Shown here: positions 42,652 to 51,031 of the stretch, in pieces
Layout of the letters: each line of letters begins with the position of its first letter
Numbering within the stretch: the stretch's first letter is position 1
Assembly: GCF_003711805.1 (NCBI RefSeq)
Contig: NZ_QXCP01000004.1
Location: 558,001 to 622,000 of the forward strand
Direction: 5' to 3'
Length of the DNA: 64,000 bases
From: Brachybacterium sp. EE-P12
Lineage (GTDB): Bacteria > Actinomycetota > Actinomycetes > Actinomycetales > Dermabacteraceae
The notes under the pieces: model-generated
The model's database searches: none
What the model was told of the DNA's origin: nothing
The model's input: only the letters and a program-made list of their open reading frames with translations
Position numbers and translations under genes: made by a program

Positions 42652-43773
42652 ATGAGCACCGCCGACGTCGCCGAGACCACCGCACCGATCCTCCACCTGC
42701 GCGGACCGATCCTGCTCGGTCCCGAGGAGGAGCTCGCCGAGGCCTGGGTGGCGGGCGGGGTCATCCATCACGAGAAGCCCGAGCTGCCCGCAGGGACCGA
42801 GGTCCGGGAGATCGACGGCATCGTGGTCCCCGGCCTCGCCGATCTGCACTGCCATCTCGGCATCGCCGACGGGGGAGGGGGCACCACCCTCGCCGAGGCG
42901 CGCGAGCAGGCGCTCGTGGACCGCGACACCGGCGTGCTCCTGGTCCGCGACGCGGGCTCGATCATCGACAACTCGCCGCTGCAGCAGCAGGGCGACCTGC
43001 CGCGCCTGATCCGGTGCGGACGCCACCTCGCCCGCACCCGCCGCTATCTGATCGGCTATGCCGACGAGGTCGAGCCGGAGGAGCTCCCCGCCGCCGTCAC
43101 GCGCGAGGCCGGTCGCGGCGACGGATGGGTCAAGCTCGTCGGCGACTGGATCGACCGCGCGGCCGGCGACCTCAGCCCGTGCTGGGAGGCCGAGGACTTC
43201 GTCGCCGCGGCGGACGCCGCCCATGCGGCCGGTGCCCGGATCACCACCCACACCTTCGACGAGGAGACCCTCCCGCTCGTGCTCGACGCGGGCTTCGACT
43301 GCCTCGAGCACGCCACGGGCCTGACGGGGGAGACGATCCCCCGCGTGGCCGAGGCGGGGATCCCGGTCGTGACCACCCTCGTCAACGTCGACGAGTTCGA
43401 GACCTACGCCGCCCAGGGGGAGGGGAAGTTCCCCGCCTACGCCGCGCACATGCGCCGTCTGCGCGCATCCCGCTACGAGCGCACCCGCGACGCCCATGAT
43501 GCGGGTGTGCAGCTGCTGGTCGGCACGGACTCCGGGGGAGTGCTGGGCCACGGCATCATCCATGACGAGCTCGACGAGCTCGCCGCCGCGGGCCTGACCG
43601 GCACGGAGATCCTCGAGGCTGCGACCTGGGCCCCTCGCCGCCTCCTCGGCGTGCCGGGCCTCGAGGACGGCGCCCCGGCGGATCTGCTCGTCGTCCCGGC
43701 CGATCCGCGCATCGACCATCGGGCGCTGCGCGAGCGGAGCCACATCGTGCTCGGCGGTCGCCAGGTGGCGTGA
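42652..43773 (+). CDS. Amidohydrolase-family metal-dependent hydrolase
   Basis: 373 residues. VPGLADLHCHLGI near residue 64 is the metal-binding HxH motif, further ligands are likely in TTHTFDE and EHATGL, and the Asp in VGTDSGG near residue 286 completes the site. The overall layout matches the imidazolonepropionase / Xaa-Pro dipeptidase-like branch of amidohydrolases. The substrate is unknown. TAGGCT (42639-42644) ends 7 nt before the ATG with no ribosome-binding site, so it is probably leaderless. It lies between ffh and the rpsP operon, an order I recall from other Micrococcales. Confidence 0.85.
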   Translation: MSTADVAETTAPILHLRGPILLGPEEELAEAWVAGGVIHHEKPELPAGTEVREIDGIVVPGLADLHCHLGIADGGGGTTLAEAREQALVDRDTGVLLVRDAGSIIDNSPLQQQGDLPRLIRCGRHLARTRRYLIGYADEVEPEELPAAVTREAGRGDGWVKLVGDWIDRAAGDLSPCWEAEDFVAAADAAHAAGARITTHTFDEETLPLVLDAGFDCLEHATGLTGETIPRVAEAGIPVVTTLVNVDEFETYAAQGEGKFPAYAAHMRRLRASRYERTRDAHDAGVQLLVGTDSGGVLGHGIIHDELDELAAAGLTGTEILEAATWAPRRLLGVPGLEDGAPADLLVVPADPRIDHRALRERSHIVLGGRQVA

Positions 43774-43888
43774 GAGGTCCTCCCCGTGCACACCCTCGCC
43801 CGCTCGCCCACGCCTTCCGACCTGGGCCCGCCGGCCCGTGTGCCCCGGCGCACAGGAGCCGGGGTGGAACGGGGGAGGGGATCCCTGG

Positions 43889-43894
43889 CATAAT
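43889..43894 (+). promoter_or_regulatory. -10 box of the rpsP-rimM-trmD operon
   Basis: CATAAT, close to consensus, giving a predicted leader of about 125 nt before rpsP. A weak -35 (TGGAAC, 43865-43870) lies 18 bp upstream. The 252-bp intergenic gap before rpsP holds nothing else that I recognise. Confidence 0.55.
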
Positions 43895-44025
43895 CATCGC
43901 CTGTATGCGTCCGGGCCGGCCCTCTACCCGCCCGGGAGCGACACCCCGAGAACCGTCAGCGCCCGCATCACCCCACAGGCTGCGGCGGGACTCACCCGAA
44001 CATCCCTGAAGGAGAGTCCACCCAC

Positions 44026-44496
44026 GTGGCTGTCAAGATCCGCCTGAAGCGCATGGGCAAGATCCGTGCACCGTTCTACCGCGTCGTGGTCGCCGATTCG
44101 CGCAAGAAGCGCGACGGCGCCGTGATCGAGGAGATCGGCAAGTACCACCCCACCGAGAACCCCTCGGTCATCGAGATCGAGTCCGAGCGTGCGCAGTACT
44201 GGCTGAGCGTCGGCGCGCAGCCGACCGAGCAGGTCGCCGCACTGCTCAAGGTCACCGGTGACTGGGCGAAGTTCAAGGGCGAGGGCGATGCCGCCGGCTC
44301 CCTGAAGACCGCCGAGGCGAAGCAGTCCGCCGAGGAGCGCATCGCCGCCGCCGACAAGGCCGCCACCGAGTCCCGCGAGGGCGCGAAGAAGGCCAAGGAG
44401 AAGTCCGCCGCCGAGGTCGAGGCCGGCCACGAGGAGGCCCCGGCCGAGGGCGAGGCCACCGAGGACGCCGCCGCCGCGGCGACCGACGAGGCCTGA
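44026..44496 (+). CDS. rpsP: 30S ribosomal protein S16
   Basis: 156 residues. The conserved S16 core ([25 protein letters not shown]...) covers residues 1 to about 85. The remainder is an Ala/Glu/Lys-rich, low-complexity C-terminal extension, which is common in actinobacteria and almost doubles the length. GTG start with AAGGAGAG 11-18 nt upstream. First gene of an operon with the KH protein, rimM and trmD. Confidence 0.96.
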   Translation: MAVKIRLKRMGKIRAPFYRVVVADSRKKRDGAVIEEIGKYHPTENPSVIEIESERAQYWLSVGAQPTEQVAALLKVTGDWAKFKGEGDAAGSLKTAEAKQSAEERIAAADKAATESREGAKKAKEKSAAEVEAGHEEAPAEGEATEDAAAAATDEA

Positions 44497-44497
44497 G

Positions 44498-44740
44498 ATG
44501 AGCACCCGCGCCGAAGCGCTCGACCACCTGGTCCGAGGCATCGTCGACGACCCTGACGCCGTCCGCGTCACGGAGAAGTCCACCCGCCGCGGTCCGCTGC
44601 TCGAGGTCCGGGTCGGCGCCGCCGACCTGGGCCGCGTCATCGGCCGGTCCGGCCGCACCGCCCGTGCCCTGCGCACGGTCACCGCGGCCCTCTCGGAGGA
44701 CGACGTGCGGGTCGACATCGTCGACGTCGACCGTCGCTGA
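44498..44740 (+). CDS. khpA: KH-domain RNA-binding protein
   Basis: 80 residues forming a single KH domain with the GxxG loop GRSGRTARAL near residue 49. KhpA proteins bind RNA and are encoded between rpsP and rimM in many Gram-positive bacteria, where they influence ribosome assembly and cell-wall processes. It follows rpsP with a 1-nt gap. Confidence 0.92.
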   Translation: MSTRAEALDHLVRGIVDDPDAVRVTEKSTRRGPLLEVRVGAADLGRVIGRSGRTARALRTVTAALSEDDVRVDIVDVDRR

Positions 44741-44741
44741 G

Positions 44742-45815
44742 GTGCCCCGCAGGACCCTGAGGAGCGGCGCTGCCGAACGGACCGGGAGGTCCCGGCGGCG
44801 CCGCTCCTCGTCGTCCGCGCCCCGCGTGCTCGCGGAGAGCCCCGCCCGCGCCGCCGCGACCGGCTCCACCCGCACACTCGGCCTCCTCGTCCCGCTGCTC
44901 GGGCTCTCCCTCGCGCTGACCGGCTGCACCTCCGACGAGGCCCCGGACGCCTCGACCGCCGACGACGGTGCCGTCTCGACGGCGCACGCGAGCTCCGACC
45001 CCTCCCTGGCCGCGGCCTGCACCGCGTTCTGGGGAGACCCCGACTATGCGGACCCCCTCTCCCGCGAGGTCCTGGACCGCGCGGGCAGCGCCCCGGAGGC
45101 AGGCCCCTCCGATCCCGGCTTCTACGCCCTCGCCGGGGACGATGTCGAGTCCGTCTTCGAGCACGCGCCGCAGACGGCGCGCGAGAGCGCCGCGCCCCTC
45201 GCGGACTGGTTCCGCACCGAGCCCGAGCGCGGCCAGGACGCGGACCTCGACGCCTTCGCCCGCGCCTGGGACGGCGTGGCGGCCGTCTGCCGGGACAGCT
45301 CCGCGGCCGCGCTCTGGGCCGACGGTCCGGGCGAGGCCGGTACCAAGCCCGCCGCGCTCGTGTGCGCGGACGTCTTCGACACCCCCGGCACGCTCACCCA
45401 CTTCGCGAACTCCAACGTGCTGACCTCCAACATGTTCAAGCTCGTCGGCCGCGCCCCGCAGCAGGTTCCGGAGGGACGCACCGATGAGCTCCGCGCCACC
45501 GCAGACCTGCTGGACGCCGAGATCAGCGCCGTGGACGACGACGCCGTGCGCGCCGCGCTCGAGGAGATCCGCGCCCCCTTCGCGGACGCCCTCGACGGCG
45601 ACACCTCCTCCGAAGGGCTCCAGGACCCGCTGGACCGGCTCGCCTCGGCCTGCCTGGCACGCGGCTACGACGCCCCCGCCCCCGCCGAGGACGGCGGCGA
45701 CGCCGTGGCCGGTGCCCCCGCCGCCCACGGCCCTGCCCAGGCCCTCGCCGACACCCCGACCCCCGCCGGCACCCCCGCATCCCTCGCCGTCCCCACGAAC
45801 GGAGCCCTCGCATGA
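44742..45815 (+). CDS. Predicted lipoprotein inserted in the rpsP-rimM operon
   Basis: Up to 357 residues. A hydrophobic segment (LGLLVPLLGLSLALTGC) ends in the lipobox LTGC, so the protein is probably lipidated and outside the membrane. The mature part (about 290 residues) is acidic, contains several Cys (CTAFW, AAVCRDS, LVCADVF, ASACLARGY) that may form disulfides, and ends in a Pro/Ala-rich tail. I know no family. The start is uncertain: GTG 44742 directly follows the khpA stop, GTG 44826 would give a more usual signal length. It overlaps rimM by 4 bp. An exported protein between khpA and rimM is unusual. Confidence 0.7.
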   Translation: MPRRTLRSGAAERTGRSRRRRSSSSAPRVLAESPARAAATGSTRTLGLLVPLLGLSLALTGCTSDEAPDASTADDGAVSTAHASSDPSLAAACTAFWGDPDYADPLSREVLDRAGSAPEAGPSDPGFYALAGDDVESVFEHAPQTARESAAPLADWFRTEPERGQDADLDAFARAWDGVAAVCRDSSAAALWADGPGEAGTKPAALVCADVFDTPGTLTHFANSNVLTSNMFKLVGRAPQQVPEGRTDELRATADLLDAEISAVDDDAVRAALEEIRAPFADALDGDTSSEGLQDPLDRLASACLARGYDAPAPAEDGGDAVAGAPAAHGPAQALADTPTPAGTPASLAVPTNGALA

Positions 45816-46396
45816 GCACCCTCGACGTCATCGTCGCGACCATCGGCCGCGCCCACGGCCTGCGCGGCGAGGTCGCGCTGATCCTGCGCACCGACCAGCC
45901 GGAGGAACGGCTGCGCCCCGGCGCCGCGTTCGAGGTCGACTCCGACGGCCGGCGGCGCACCCTCACCGTGCGAGGCACCCGCCTCCAGCAGGATCGCTGG
46001 TACGTGAGCTTCGAGGAGGTCGCCGACCGCACCGACGCCGAGTCCCTGCGCGGGATCGACCTCGAGCTCGCCGTCGATGCCGAGGAGGAGGCCGACGTGG
46101 ACCCCGACGCCTGGTACCCCTCCCAGCTCGAGGGCCTCGCGGTCCGCCACGTCGACGGCCGCGAGCTCGGCGTCGTCGCCGGAGTCGACCACTACCCGGC
46201 CCAGGACCTCCTCGTGGTGCGCACCCCGGACCGGCGCCGCGTGCAGCTGCCGCTGGTCGAGCAGCTCGTGCCCGAGGTCGACCTCGCCGCGGGCGTGGTG
46301 ACCGCCGATCCGCCCGGCGGGCTCTTCGACGCGCTGCCGGAGGACGAGCAGGGCCCCGAGCCGGAGACCTCCGGCCCTGCGCGGACGGAGCGCTGA
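45812..46396 (+). CDS. rimM: Ribosome maturation factor RimM
   Basis: Assists 30S head assembly near S19. 194 residues. The N-terminal RimM barrel begins with [14 protein letters not shown]; the C-terminal PRC-barrel contains [13 protein letters not shown] and the [19 protein letters not shown] segment. ATG 45812 overlaps the lipoprotein stop. A short acidic tail ends the protein. Confidence 0.95.
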   Translation: MSTLDVIVATIGRAHGLRGEVALILRTDQPEERLRPGAAFEVDSDGRRRTLTVRGTRLQQDRWYVSFEEVADRTDAESLRGIDLELAVDAEEEADVDPDAWYPSQLEGLAVRHVDGRELGVVAGVDHYPAQDLLVVRTPDRRRVQLPLVEQLVPEVDLAAGVVTADPPGGLFDALPEDEQGPEPETSGPARTER

Positions 46397-46403
46397 GGCC
46401 GCC

Positions 46404-47132
46404 GTGCGCATCGACGTCCTGACGATCTTCCCCGAGTACCTCGCCCCGCTCGAGCTCTCCCTCATCGGGAAGGCGCGCCGCGACGGGCTGCTGGACCTGC
46501 ACGTCCACGACCTGCGCAGCTGGACGCACGACCGGCACCGCACCGTGGACGACACCCCGCTCGGCGGCGGCGCCGGCATGGTGATGAAGCCCGAGCCGTG
46601 GGCGGAGGCCTTCGCCGCCGTGCGCGAGCAGGGGCAGGCGGCGCTCGGCGAGGACGTGGAGCCGCTGATCATCTTCCCCAACCCCGCCGGGACGCCGTTC
46701 TCGCAGTCCACGGCGCAGGAATGGTCCCAGTGCGAGTGGCTGATCCTCGCCTGCGGCCGCTACGAGGGCATCGACGAGCGGGTCTACGAGCACCTCGCCG
46801 ACATCGGCTGCGAGGTCGCCCTGGCCTCCCTCGGCGACTACGTCCTCAACGGCGGCGAGGTCGCGGTGCTCGCGATCACCGAGGCCGTCGTGCGACTCGT
46901 GCCCGGCGTCGTCGGCAACGCCGAGTCCCTCGTCGAGGAGTCCCATTCCGAGGGACTGCTCGAATACCCCCTCTACACCCGTCCCGCCCGCTGGGAGGAC
47001 CCGGCAGGGGTGGTGCGCGAGGCCCCGGCGATCCTCCTGTCCGGGGACCATGGGAAGATCGCGGCCTGGCGACGCGAGCAGTCCGTCTCGCGCACCCGGC
47101 AGCGCCGCCCCGACCTCCTCGACGAGGCCTGA
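46404..47132 (+). CDS. trmD: tRNA (guanine-37-N1)-methyltransferase
   Basis: Methylates G37 of tRNAs reading CNN codons, using S-adenosylmethionine bound in a trefoil knot. 242 residues, with [12 protein letters not shown] at the start. Conserved segments: [17 protein letters not shown] near residue 51, [11 protein letters not shown] near 115 and [15 protein letters not shown] near 138. GTG start 46404, 7 nt after the rimM stop. Confidence 0.96.
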   Translation: MRIDVLTIFPEYLAPLELSLIGKARRDGLLDLHVHDLRSWTHDRHRTVDDTPLGGGAGMVMKPEPWAEAFAAVREQGQAALGEDVEPLIIFPNPAGTPFSQSTAQEWSQCEWLILACGRYEGIDERVYEHLADIGCEVALASLGDYVLNGGEVAVLAITEAVVRLVPGVVGNAESLVEESHSEGLLEYPLYTRPARWEDPAGVVREAPAILLSGDHGKIAAWRREQSVSRTRQRRPDLLDEA

Positions 47133-47255
47133 GAGCACCTCCCGACGGTGCACCGGCCACCCCGACGGGGACGCCGCCGTGCCGGCCCGCGAGCGGACGT
47201 GAGCGATCCGACGGCCCTGCGCGGTGATCACCGGCACGAACACCCCGGGGCCGGC

Positions 47256-47285
47256 TTGCCGCTGCGCGCGGTGCGCTGGCAGAAT
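47256..47285 (+). promoter_or_regulatory. rplS promoter
   Basis: -35 TTGCCG (47256-47261), 18-bp spacer, -10 CAGAAT (47280-47285). It gives rplS its own transcript with a leader of about 210 nt. Confidence 0.6.
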
Positions 47286-47290
47286 GTCCC

Positions 47291-47501
47291 CTCGTGCGCA
47301 CCGCGCGCCCCTCTGCCTCAGGGGAGGGCGCATCACGCGGTCGGGCAGATCCGTGGCGATGGGAGTCGCCGCCAGAGGCCCAGCACACCGGCACGGCGAG
47401 ACATGCACGTCTCCCCGCCGGATCGACGGTTCACGACGGGGCGCCCCGAGCGGCCCGACGAACGAGGCCGACCGACCTGAGGCGGAGGCCAGGAGAGAGA
47501 C
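47291..47501 (+). ncRNA. Structured 5' leader of rplS (candidate cis-regulatory RNA)
   Basis: A long untranslated stretch with two good stems. The first pairs GCGCCC with GGGCGC around a CTCTGCCTCAGG apex (47311-47340 region). The second, about 47378-47419, has an outer CCGGC/GCCGG and an inner GAGAC/GTCTC with loop ATGCAC. Ribosomal-protein leaders often bind their own product; no known L19 leader family from this phylum comes to mind. The ribosome-binding site GGAGAGAG directly precedes the gene. Confidence 0.4.
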
Positions 47502-47852
47502 ATGCAGAAGCTCGACGAGCTCGACAAGGCGTCGCTGCGCGACGACGTCCCCGCCTTCCGTGCCGGCGACAACGTCAAGGTGCACGTGAAGGTCATCGAG
47601 GGCAACCGCTCCCGTATCCAGGTCTTCCAGGGCTACGTCATCGGCCGCCAGGGCCACGGCGTGGGCGAGACCTTCCGCGTCCGCAAGGTCTCCTTCGGCG
47701 TCGGCGTGGAGCGCGTGTTCCCCGTGCACGCCCCGACGGTCGACAGGATCGAGGTCGTCACCCGCGGTGACGTCCGCCGCGCGAAGCTGTACTACCTGCG
47801 CAACCTCACGGGCAAGAAGGCCCGCATCAAGGAGAAGCGCGACCACTCCTGA
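47502..47852 (+). CDS. rplS: 50S ribosomal protein L19
   Basis: 116 residues, normal length. [29 protein letters not shown] and the [17 protein letters not shown] ending are characteristic. It lies at the 30S-50S interface. It is preceded by its own promoter and a long leader, and followed 28 nt later by the first signal peptidase gene. Confidence 0.97.
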   Translation: MQKLDELDKASLRDDVPAFRAGDNVKVHVKVIEGNRSRIQVFQGYVIGRQGHGVGETFRVRKVSFGVGVERVFPVHAPTVDRIEVVTRGDVRRAKLYYLRNLTGKKARIKEKRDHS

Positions 47853-47880
47853 TCCCCCTGCGGATCCCCGGAGCATCCGC

Positions 47881-48450
47881 GTGAGCGCGGACCGACGGCG
47901 ACGGCCCCACCCTGTGGTGGCCGTCGCCGTCTGCGTCGTGCTGGCGCTGCTGGCCGTGCTGGCCGTGCGCCACTTCGTGGTCCAGCCCTTCCGGGTCCCC
48001 TCGGCGTCGATGGCCCCGACCCTCGAGGTCGGCGACGTGCTCCTGGCCGACCGCACCACGGCCGGCACCGCCGCCCGGGGGGACGTGGTCGTCCTCGACG
48101 GCACGGGATACTTCGCCCCCTCCTCGGCCGACGGCGGCCGCTACTGGGTCAAGCGCGTCATCGCCGTCGGCGGCGACACCGTGAGCTGCTGCGGGCAGGA
48201 CGGTGCGATCCTCCTGAACGGCGAGCCCCTCGAGGAGCCGTATCTCCCGCAGGGCATGGCACCGAGCACGATCGAGTTCGACCTGCGCGTCCCCGAGGGG
48301 CGCATGTTCGTGCTCGGCGACAACCGCTCCGACTCCACCGACTCCCGCCATCTGCTCGGAGCCCCCGGCGGCGGGATGATCCCCGTCGAGCGCGTGGTCG
48401 GCCGCGCGGACCGGATCGTGTGGCCACCGCCTCGCGGCTCCGCCCTCTGA
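47881..48450 (+). CDS. lepB: Signal peptidase I (first copy)
   Basis: 189 residues. One N-terminal membrane span (VVAVAVCVVLALLAVLAVRHF) precedes the catalytic domain. The nucleophile Ser is in VPSASMAPTL, the general-base Lys in YWVKRVIAVGGD, and GDNRSDSTDSR is the conserved third box. GTG start 47881, with GGAGCATCC upstream; the frame continues upstream into rplS in a GC-driven way. A second, longer signal peptidase follows 30 nt downstream. Confidence 0.92.
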   Translation: MSADRRRRPHPVVAVAVCVVLALLAVLAVRHFVVQPFRVPSASMAPTLEVGDVLLADRTTAGTAARGDVVVLDGTGYFAPSSADGGRYWVKRVIAVGGDTVSCCGQDGAILLNGEPLEEPYLPQGMAPSTIEFDLRVPEGRMFVLGDNRSDSTDSRHLLGAPGGGMIPVERVVGRADRIVWPPPRGSAL

Positions 48451-48480
48451 CGCCCAGCCTCACCGGCTATCCTGACCGCG

Positions 48481-49320
48481 ATGAAGAGTGCGTCCCACGA
48501 GAACCGCCGAGCAGCGTCCGCCACGGAGGACCCCGCTCCCGCCGTGGACGCCACCACCGCGACCGCCGCGCCCGAGGGGAACGGCGAGCCGCCCCGGGGA
48601 GAGGAGCGCGCCGCGGACCCCCACGAGCACGGGGACCGGCCCCGCCACCGCGGCAAGCGGATGCCGCTGTGGCTCGACACGCTGGTGACGATGGTCGTCG
48701 CCCTCGTCATCGCGGTGCTGGTCAAGACCTTCCTCATCCAGCCCTTCTACATCCCCTCCGCCTCGATGAACCCCACCCTGCTGGAGGACGACAAGATCAT
48801 CGTCTCCAAGCTCAGCCCCGGGGTGTTCGACCTCGAGCGCGGGGACGTCATCGTCTTCGAGGACCCGGCCGACTGGATCCCCGGCGACGCCACCGAGGAC
48901 CCCACCCTGCGCGTGCGCTTCATGATGGCGCTCTCGCTCGTGGGCCTCGCCCCGGACCCGTCCCAGGACCACCTGGTCAAGCGCCTCATCGGACTGCCCG
49001 GCGACCACGTGGTGTGCGAGGACGAGGGCGCCGCGCTCCAGGTCAACGGCACGACCCTCGACGAGCCGTACATCAACCCGCAGACCCCCGCCTGCCGGGC
49101 CGCCTTCGACGTCACCGTCCCCGCCGACAAGGTGTGGGTGATGGGGGACAACCGCTACGCCTCCGCGGACTCCGCCTGGCACGAGGTGCAGGGCGACGGC
49201 GGCTTCGTCGACGAGTCGGACATCACCGGCCGCGCCGAGGCGATCTTCTGGCCCGTGAGCCGCTGGACCGGGCTCGGGGACGGCACCGACGCCTTCGCCG
49301 ACGTGCCCGACCAGCCGTGA
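48481..49320 (+). CDS. lepB: Signal peptidase I (second copy)
   Basis: 279 residues, with a longer disordered cytoplasmic N-terminus (about 60 residues, Ala/Glu/His/Arg-rich) and one span (LVTMVVALVIAVLVKTFLI). Catalytic Ser in IPSASMNPTL, Lys in HLVKRLIGLPGD, and GDNRYASADS. Compared with the first copy it has an insertion after EDPADWIPGD (about 35 residues), so the two are diverged paralogues rather than a recent duplication. It overlaps rnhB by 4 bp (GTGA). Confidence 0.93.
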   Translation: MKSASHENRRAASATEDPAPAVDATTATAAPEGNGEPPRGEERAADPHEHGDRPRHRGKRMPLWLDTLVTMVVALVIAVLVKTFLIQPFYIPSASMNPTLLEDDKIIVSKLSPGVFDLERGDVIVFEDPADWIPGDATEDPTLRVRFMMALSLVGLAPDPSQDHLVKRLIGLPGDHVVCEDEGAALQVNGTTLDEPYINPQTPACRAAFDVTVPADKVWVMGDNRYASADSAWHEVQGDGGFVDESDITGRAEAIFWPVSRWTGLGDGTDAFADVPDQP

Positions 49321-50150
49321 GCGCACCCGCGCCGACCCTCGACCTCGAGATCGCGCTCGCCCGGCGCTGCGGTCCCGGCCGACGCATCGTCGTGGGGCTG
49401 GACGAGGTGGGCCGCGGCGCCCTCGCCGGACCCGTCGCCGTCGGCGCCCTCGCCCTGGAGATCACCGACGGTGCCGTCAAGCCCCTGCCGGAGGGGGTGC
49501 GGGACTCCAAGAAGCTCACCGCACGCCGCCGCGAGGCGCTCGTGGACCCGATCCTCGGGACGGCCCTCGCGGGCGCCATCGGCTGGGCCGAGGCCGCGGA
49601 GATCGACGAGATCGGGATCATGCCCGCTCTGACCAGGGCCGCGCTGCGCGCCCTGGACGGGCTCGCGCTGGCGGCCGATGCGCTCCTGCTCGACGGCGAC
49701 GCCGACGTGCTCACCGGGGCGCTGAGCACCTCGGACCGTCCCGCGCCCCTGGTCGAGCTGCGCGTGGCCGCCGATCGCGACTGCGCGAGCGTCTCCGCGG
49801 CGAGCATCCTGGCGAAGGTCGCCCGGGATGCGCGGATGGCGGCGCTGGACGCCGAGGCGCCCGAGTATCGCTGGGCCTCGAACAAGGGCTACGGCTCGGC
49901 GGCGCATCGCGAGGCGATCGACCGGCTGGGCGCGCACGAGCACCATCGACGCAGCTGGCGCCTCGGCTCGGCTCACGCCGCCGGGTCCTCGCCGGCCCGG
50001 ATCGTGCCGAACCGGACCGTGCCGAACCGGACCGCGCCGTCAGCGAGTCCGCACGGGCGCCAGCCTGCGGGCGCTCGGCCGACGACCAGCTCGGCTGGCG
50101 TACTGTGGGAGGGCCCGTGGAGCCCGCAGGATGAGGAGGAGCGCCGGTGA
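49317..50150 (+). CDS. rnhB: Ribonuclease HII
   Basis: Removes RNA and single ribonucleotides from DNA duplexes. 277 residues. GLDEVGRGALAGPVAVGA carries the DE metal pair, RDSKKLTARRRE follows, and SILAKVARDARM holds the later conserved block. The family core ends at about residue 220 (HHRRSWRLG). The last 55 residues are a low-complexity Pro/Arg/Ser tail that includes a tandem VPNRT repeat. GTG 49317 overlaps the lepB stop. The tail covers the likely promoter of the next gene. Confidence 0.92.
   Translation: MSAPAPTLDLEIALARRCGPGRRIVVGLDEVGRGALAGPVAVGALALEITDGAVKPLPEGVRDSKKLTARRREALVDPILGTALAGAIGWAEAAEIDEIGIMPALTRAALRALDGLALAADALLLDGDADVLTGALSTSDRPAPLVELRVAADRDCASVSAASILAKVARDARMAALDAEAPEYRWASNKGYGSAAHREAIDRLGAHEHHRRSWRLGSAHAAGSSPARIVPNRTVPNRTAPSASPHGRQPAGARPTTSSAGVLWEGPWSPQDEEERR
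50004..50033 (+). repeat. Perfect 15-bp tandem repeat in the rnhB tail
   Basis: Two head-to-tail copies of GTGCCGAACCGGACC, encoding VPNRT-VPNRT in frame. Probably a slippage duplication in the non-conserved tail. Confidence 0.85.
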
Positions 50151-50449
50151 GCAGCCAGGACCTCGAGAACTACGAGTCCGACCTCGAACTCCAGCTCTTC
50201 CGCGAGTACCGCGACGTGGTCAGCCTGTTCACCTACGTGGTCGAGACCGAGCGGCGCTTCTACCTCGCCAACCAGGTGGACCTGCAGGTCCGCTCCGGCG
50301 GCGGGGAGGTGTTCTACGAGCTGCGCCTGGCGGACGTGTGGGTGTGGGACATCTACCGCTCCAACCGCTTCGTGCGCTCGGTGCGCGTGGTGACCTTCAA
50401 GGACGTCAACATCGAGGAGCTCAACAAGCAGGACCTCTCCCTGCCCTGA
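50147..50449 (+). CDS. DUF2469 protein
   Basis: 100 residues, acidic and highly conserved across actinobacteria directly after rnhB (family knowledge). The sequence SDLELQLFREYRDVVSLFTYVVETERRFYLAN is typical. No function is established and no cofactor motif is visible. The GTG start has AGGAGG 8 nt upstream and overlaps the rnhB stop. Confidence 0.9.
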   Translation: MSSQDLENYESDLELQLFREYRDVVSLFTYVVETERRFYLANQVDLQVRSGGGEVFYELRLADVWVWDIYRSNRFVRSVRVVTFKDVNIEELNKQDLSLP

Positions 50450-50583
50450 GTCCTGGCCGCCCCCTGAGACGGGCGTCCCTGCATCGCGGACGCGGCGCCG
50501 CGACCTCCCCTCCACACACCCCCTCCGTCCCCAGGATCGAGGGACTGCTTCCCCGCACGGGGCCCTCCGGCGAGGCTGACGGC

Positions 50584-51030
50584 ATGAACAGCCTCGCCTC
50601 CGCCCCCGGCACCCCGCCCCCTCACCTCGCCGCCGACCGGCCACGCCCGGCACCGGCCCCACCACGGGTGCGTGAGATGACCACCGCCGAGCTCGGCCGG
50701 GCCGGAGAGGACCTGGCCGCCGACCACCTGATCGCCTGCGGCTGGCAGATCGTCGAGCGGAACCTGCGCCTGGCGCAGGGGGAGCTCGACATCGTCGCCC
50801 TCGCCCACTCGACCCTCGTGTTCGTCGAGGTCAAGACGCGCCGCTCCTTCGTCACCGGTGTGCCGCAGGCGGCGGTGACCCCGGCGAAGCTGCGTCGGCT
50901 GCGACGGCTCGCCGGCGAGTACCTCATGGAGCGCTCGACACCGCACCGCGACGTGCGGATCGATGTGATCGCCGTGCACGCCCACGTCGACGGGGTCTTC
51001 TCGCTCGAGCATCTCGAAGGGGTGCACTGA
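50584..51030 (+). CDS. yraN: UPF0102 / YraN-family putative endonuclease-fold protein
   Basis: 148 residues. The conserved region begins at MTTAELGRAGEDLAADHLIACGW and contains the PD-(D/E)xK-like core GELDIVALAHSTLVFVEVKTRR, with Asp and ExK of a nuclease fold. The first 31 residues are a Pro/Ala-rich extension; ATG 50677 would give the usual 117-residue form. I kept ATG 50584 because GAGG lies 9 nt before it. It forms a conserved cassette with comM and dprA, so a role in DNA uptake or recombination is often proposed. Confidence 0.85.
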   Translation: MNSLASAPGTPPPHLAADRPRPAPAPPRVREMTTAELGRAGEDLAADHLIACGWQIVERNLRLAQGELDIVALAHSTLVFVEVKTRRSFVTGVPQAAVTPAKLRRLRRLAGEYLMERSTPHRDVRIDVIAVHAHVDGVFSLEHLEGVH

Positions 51031-51031
51031 G

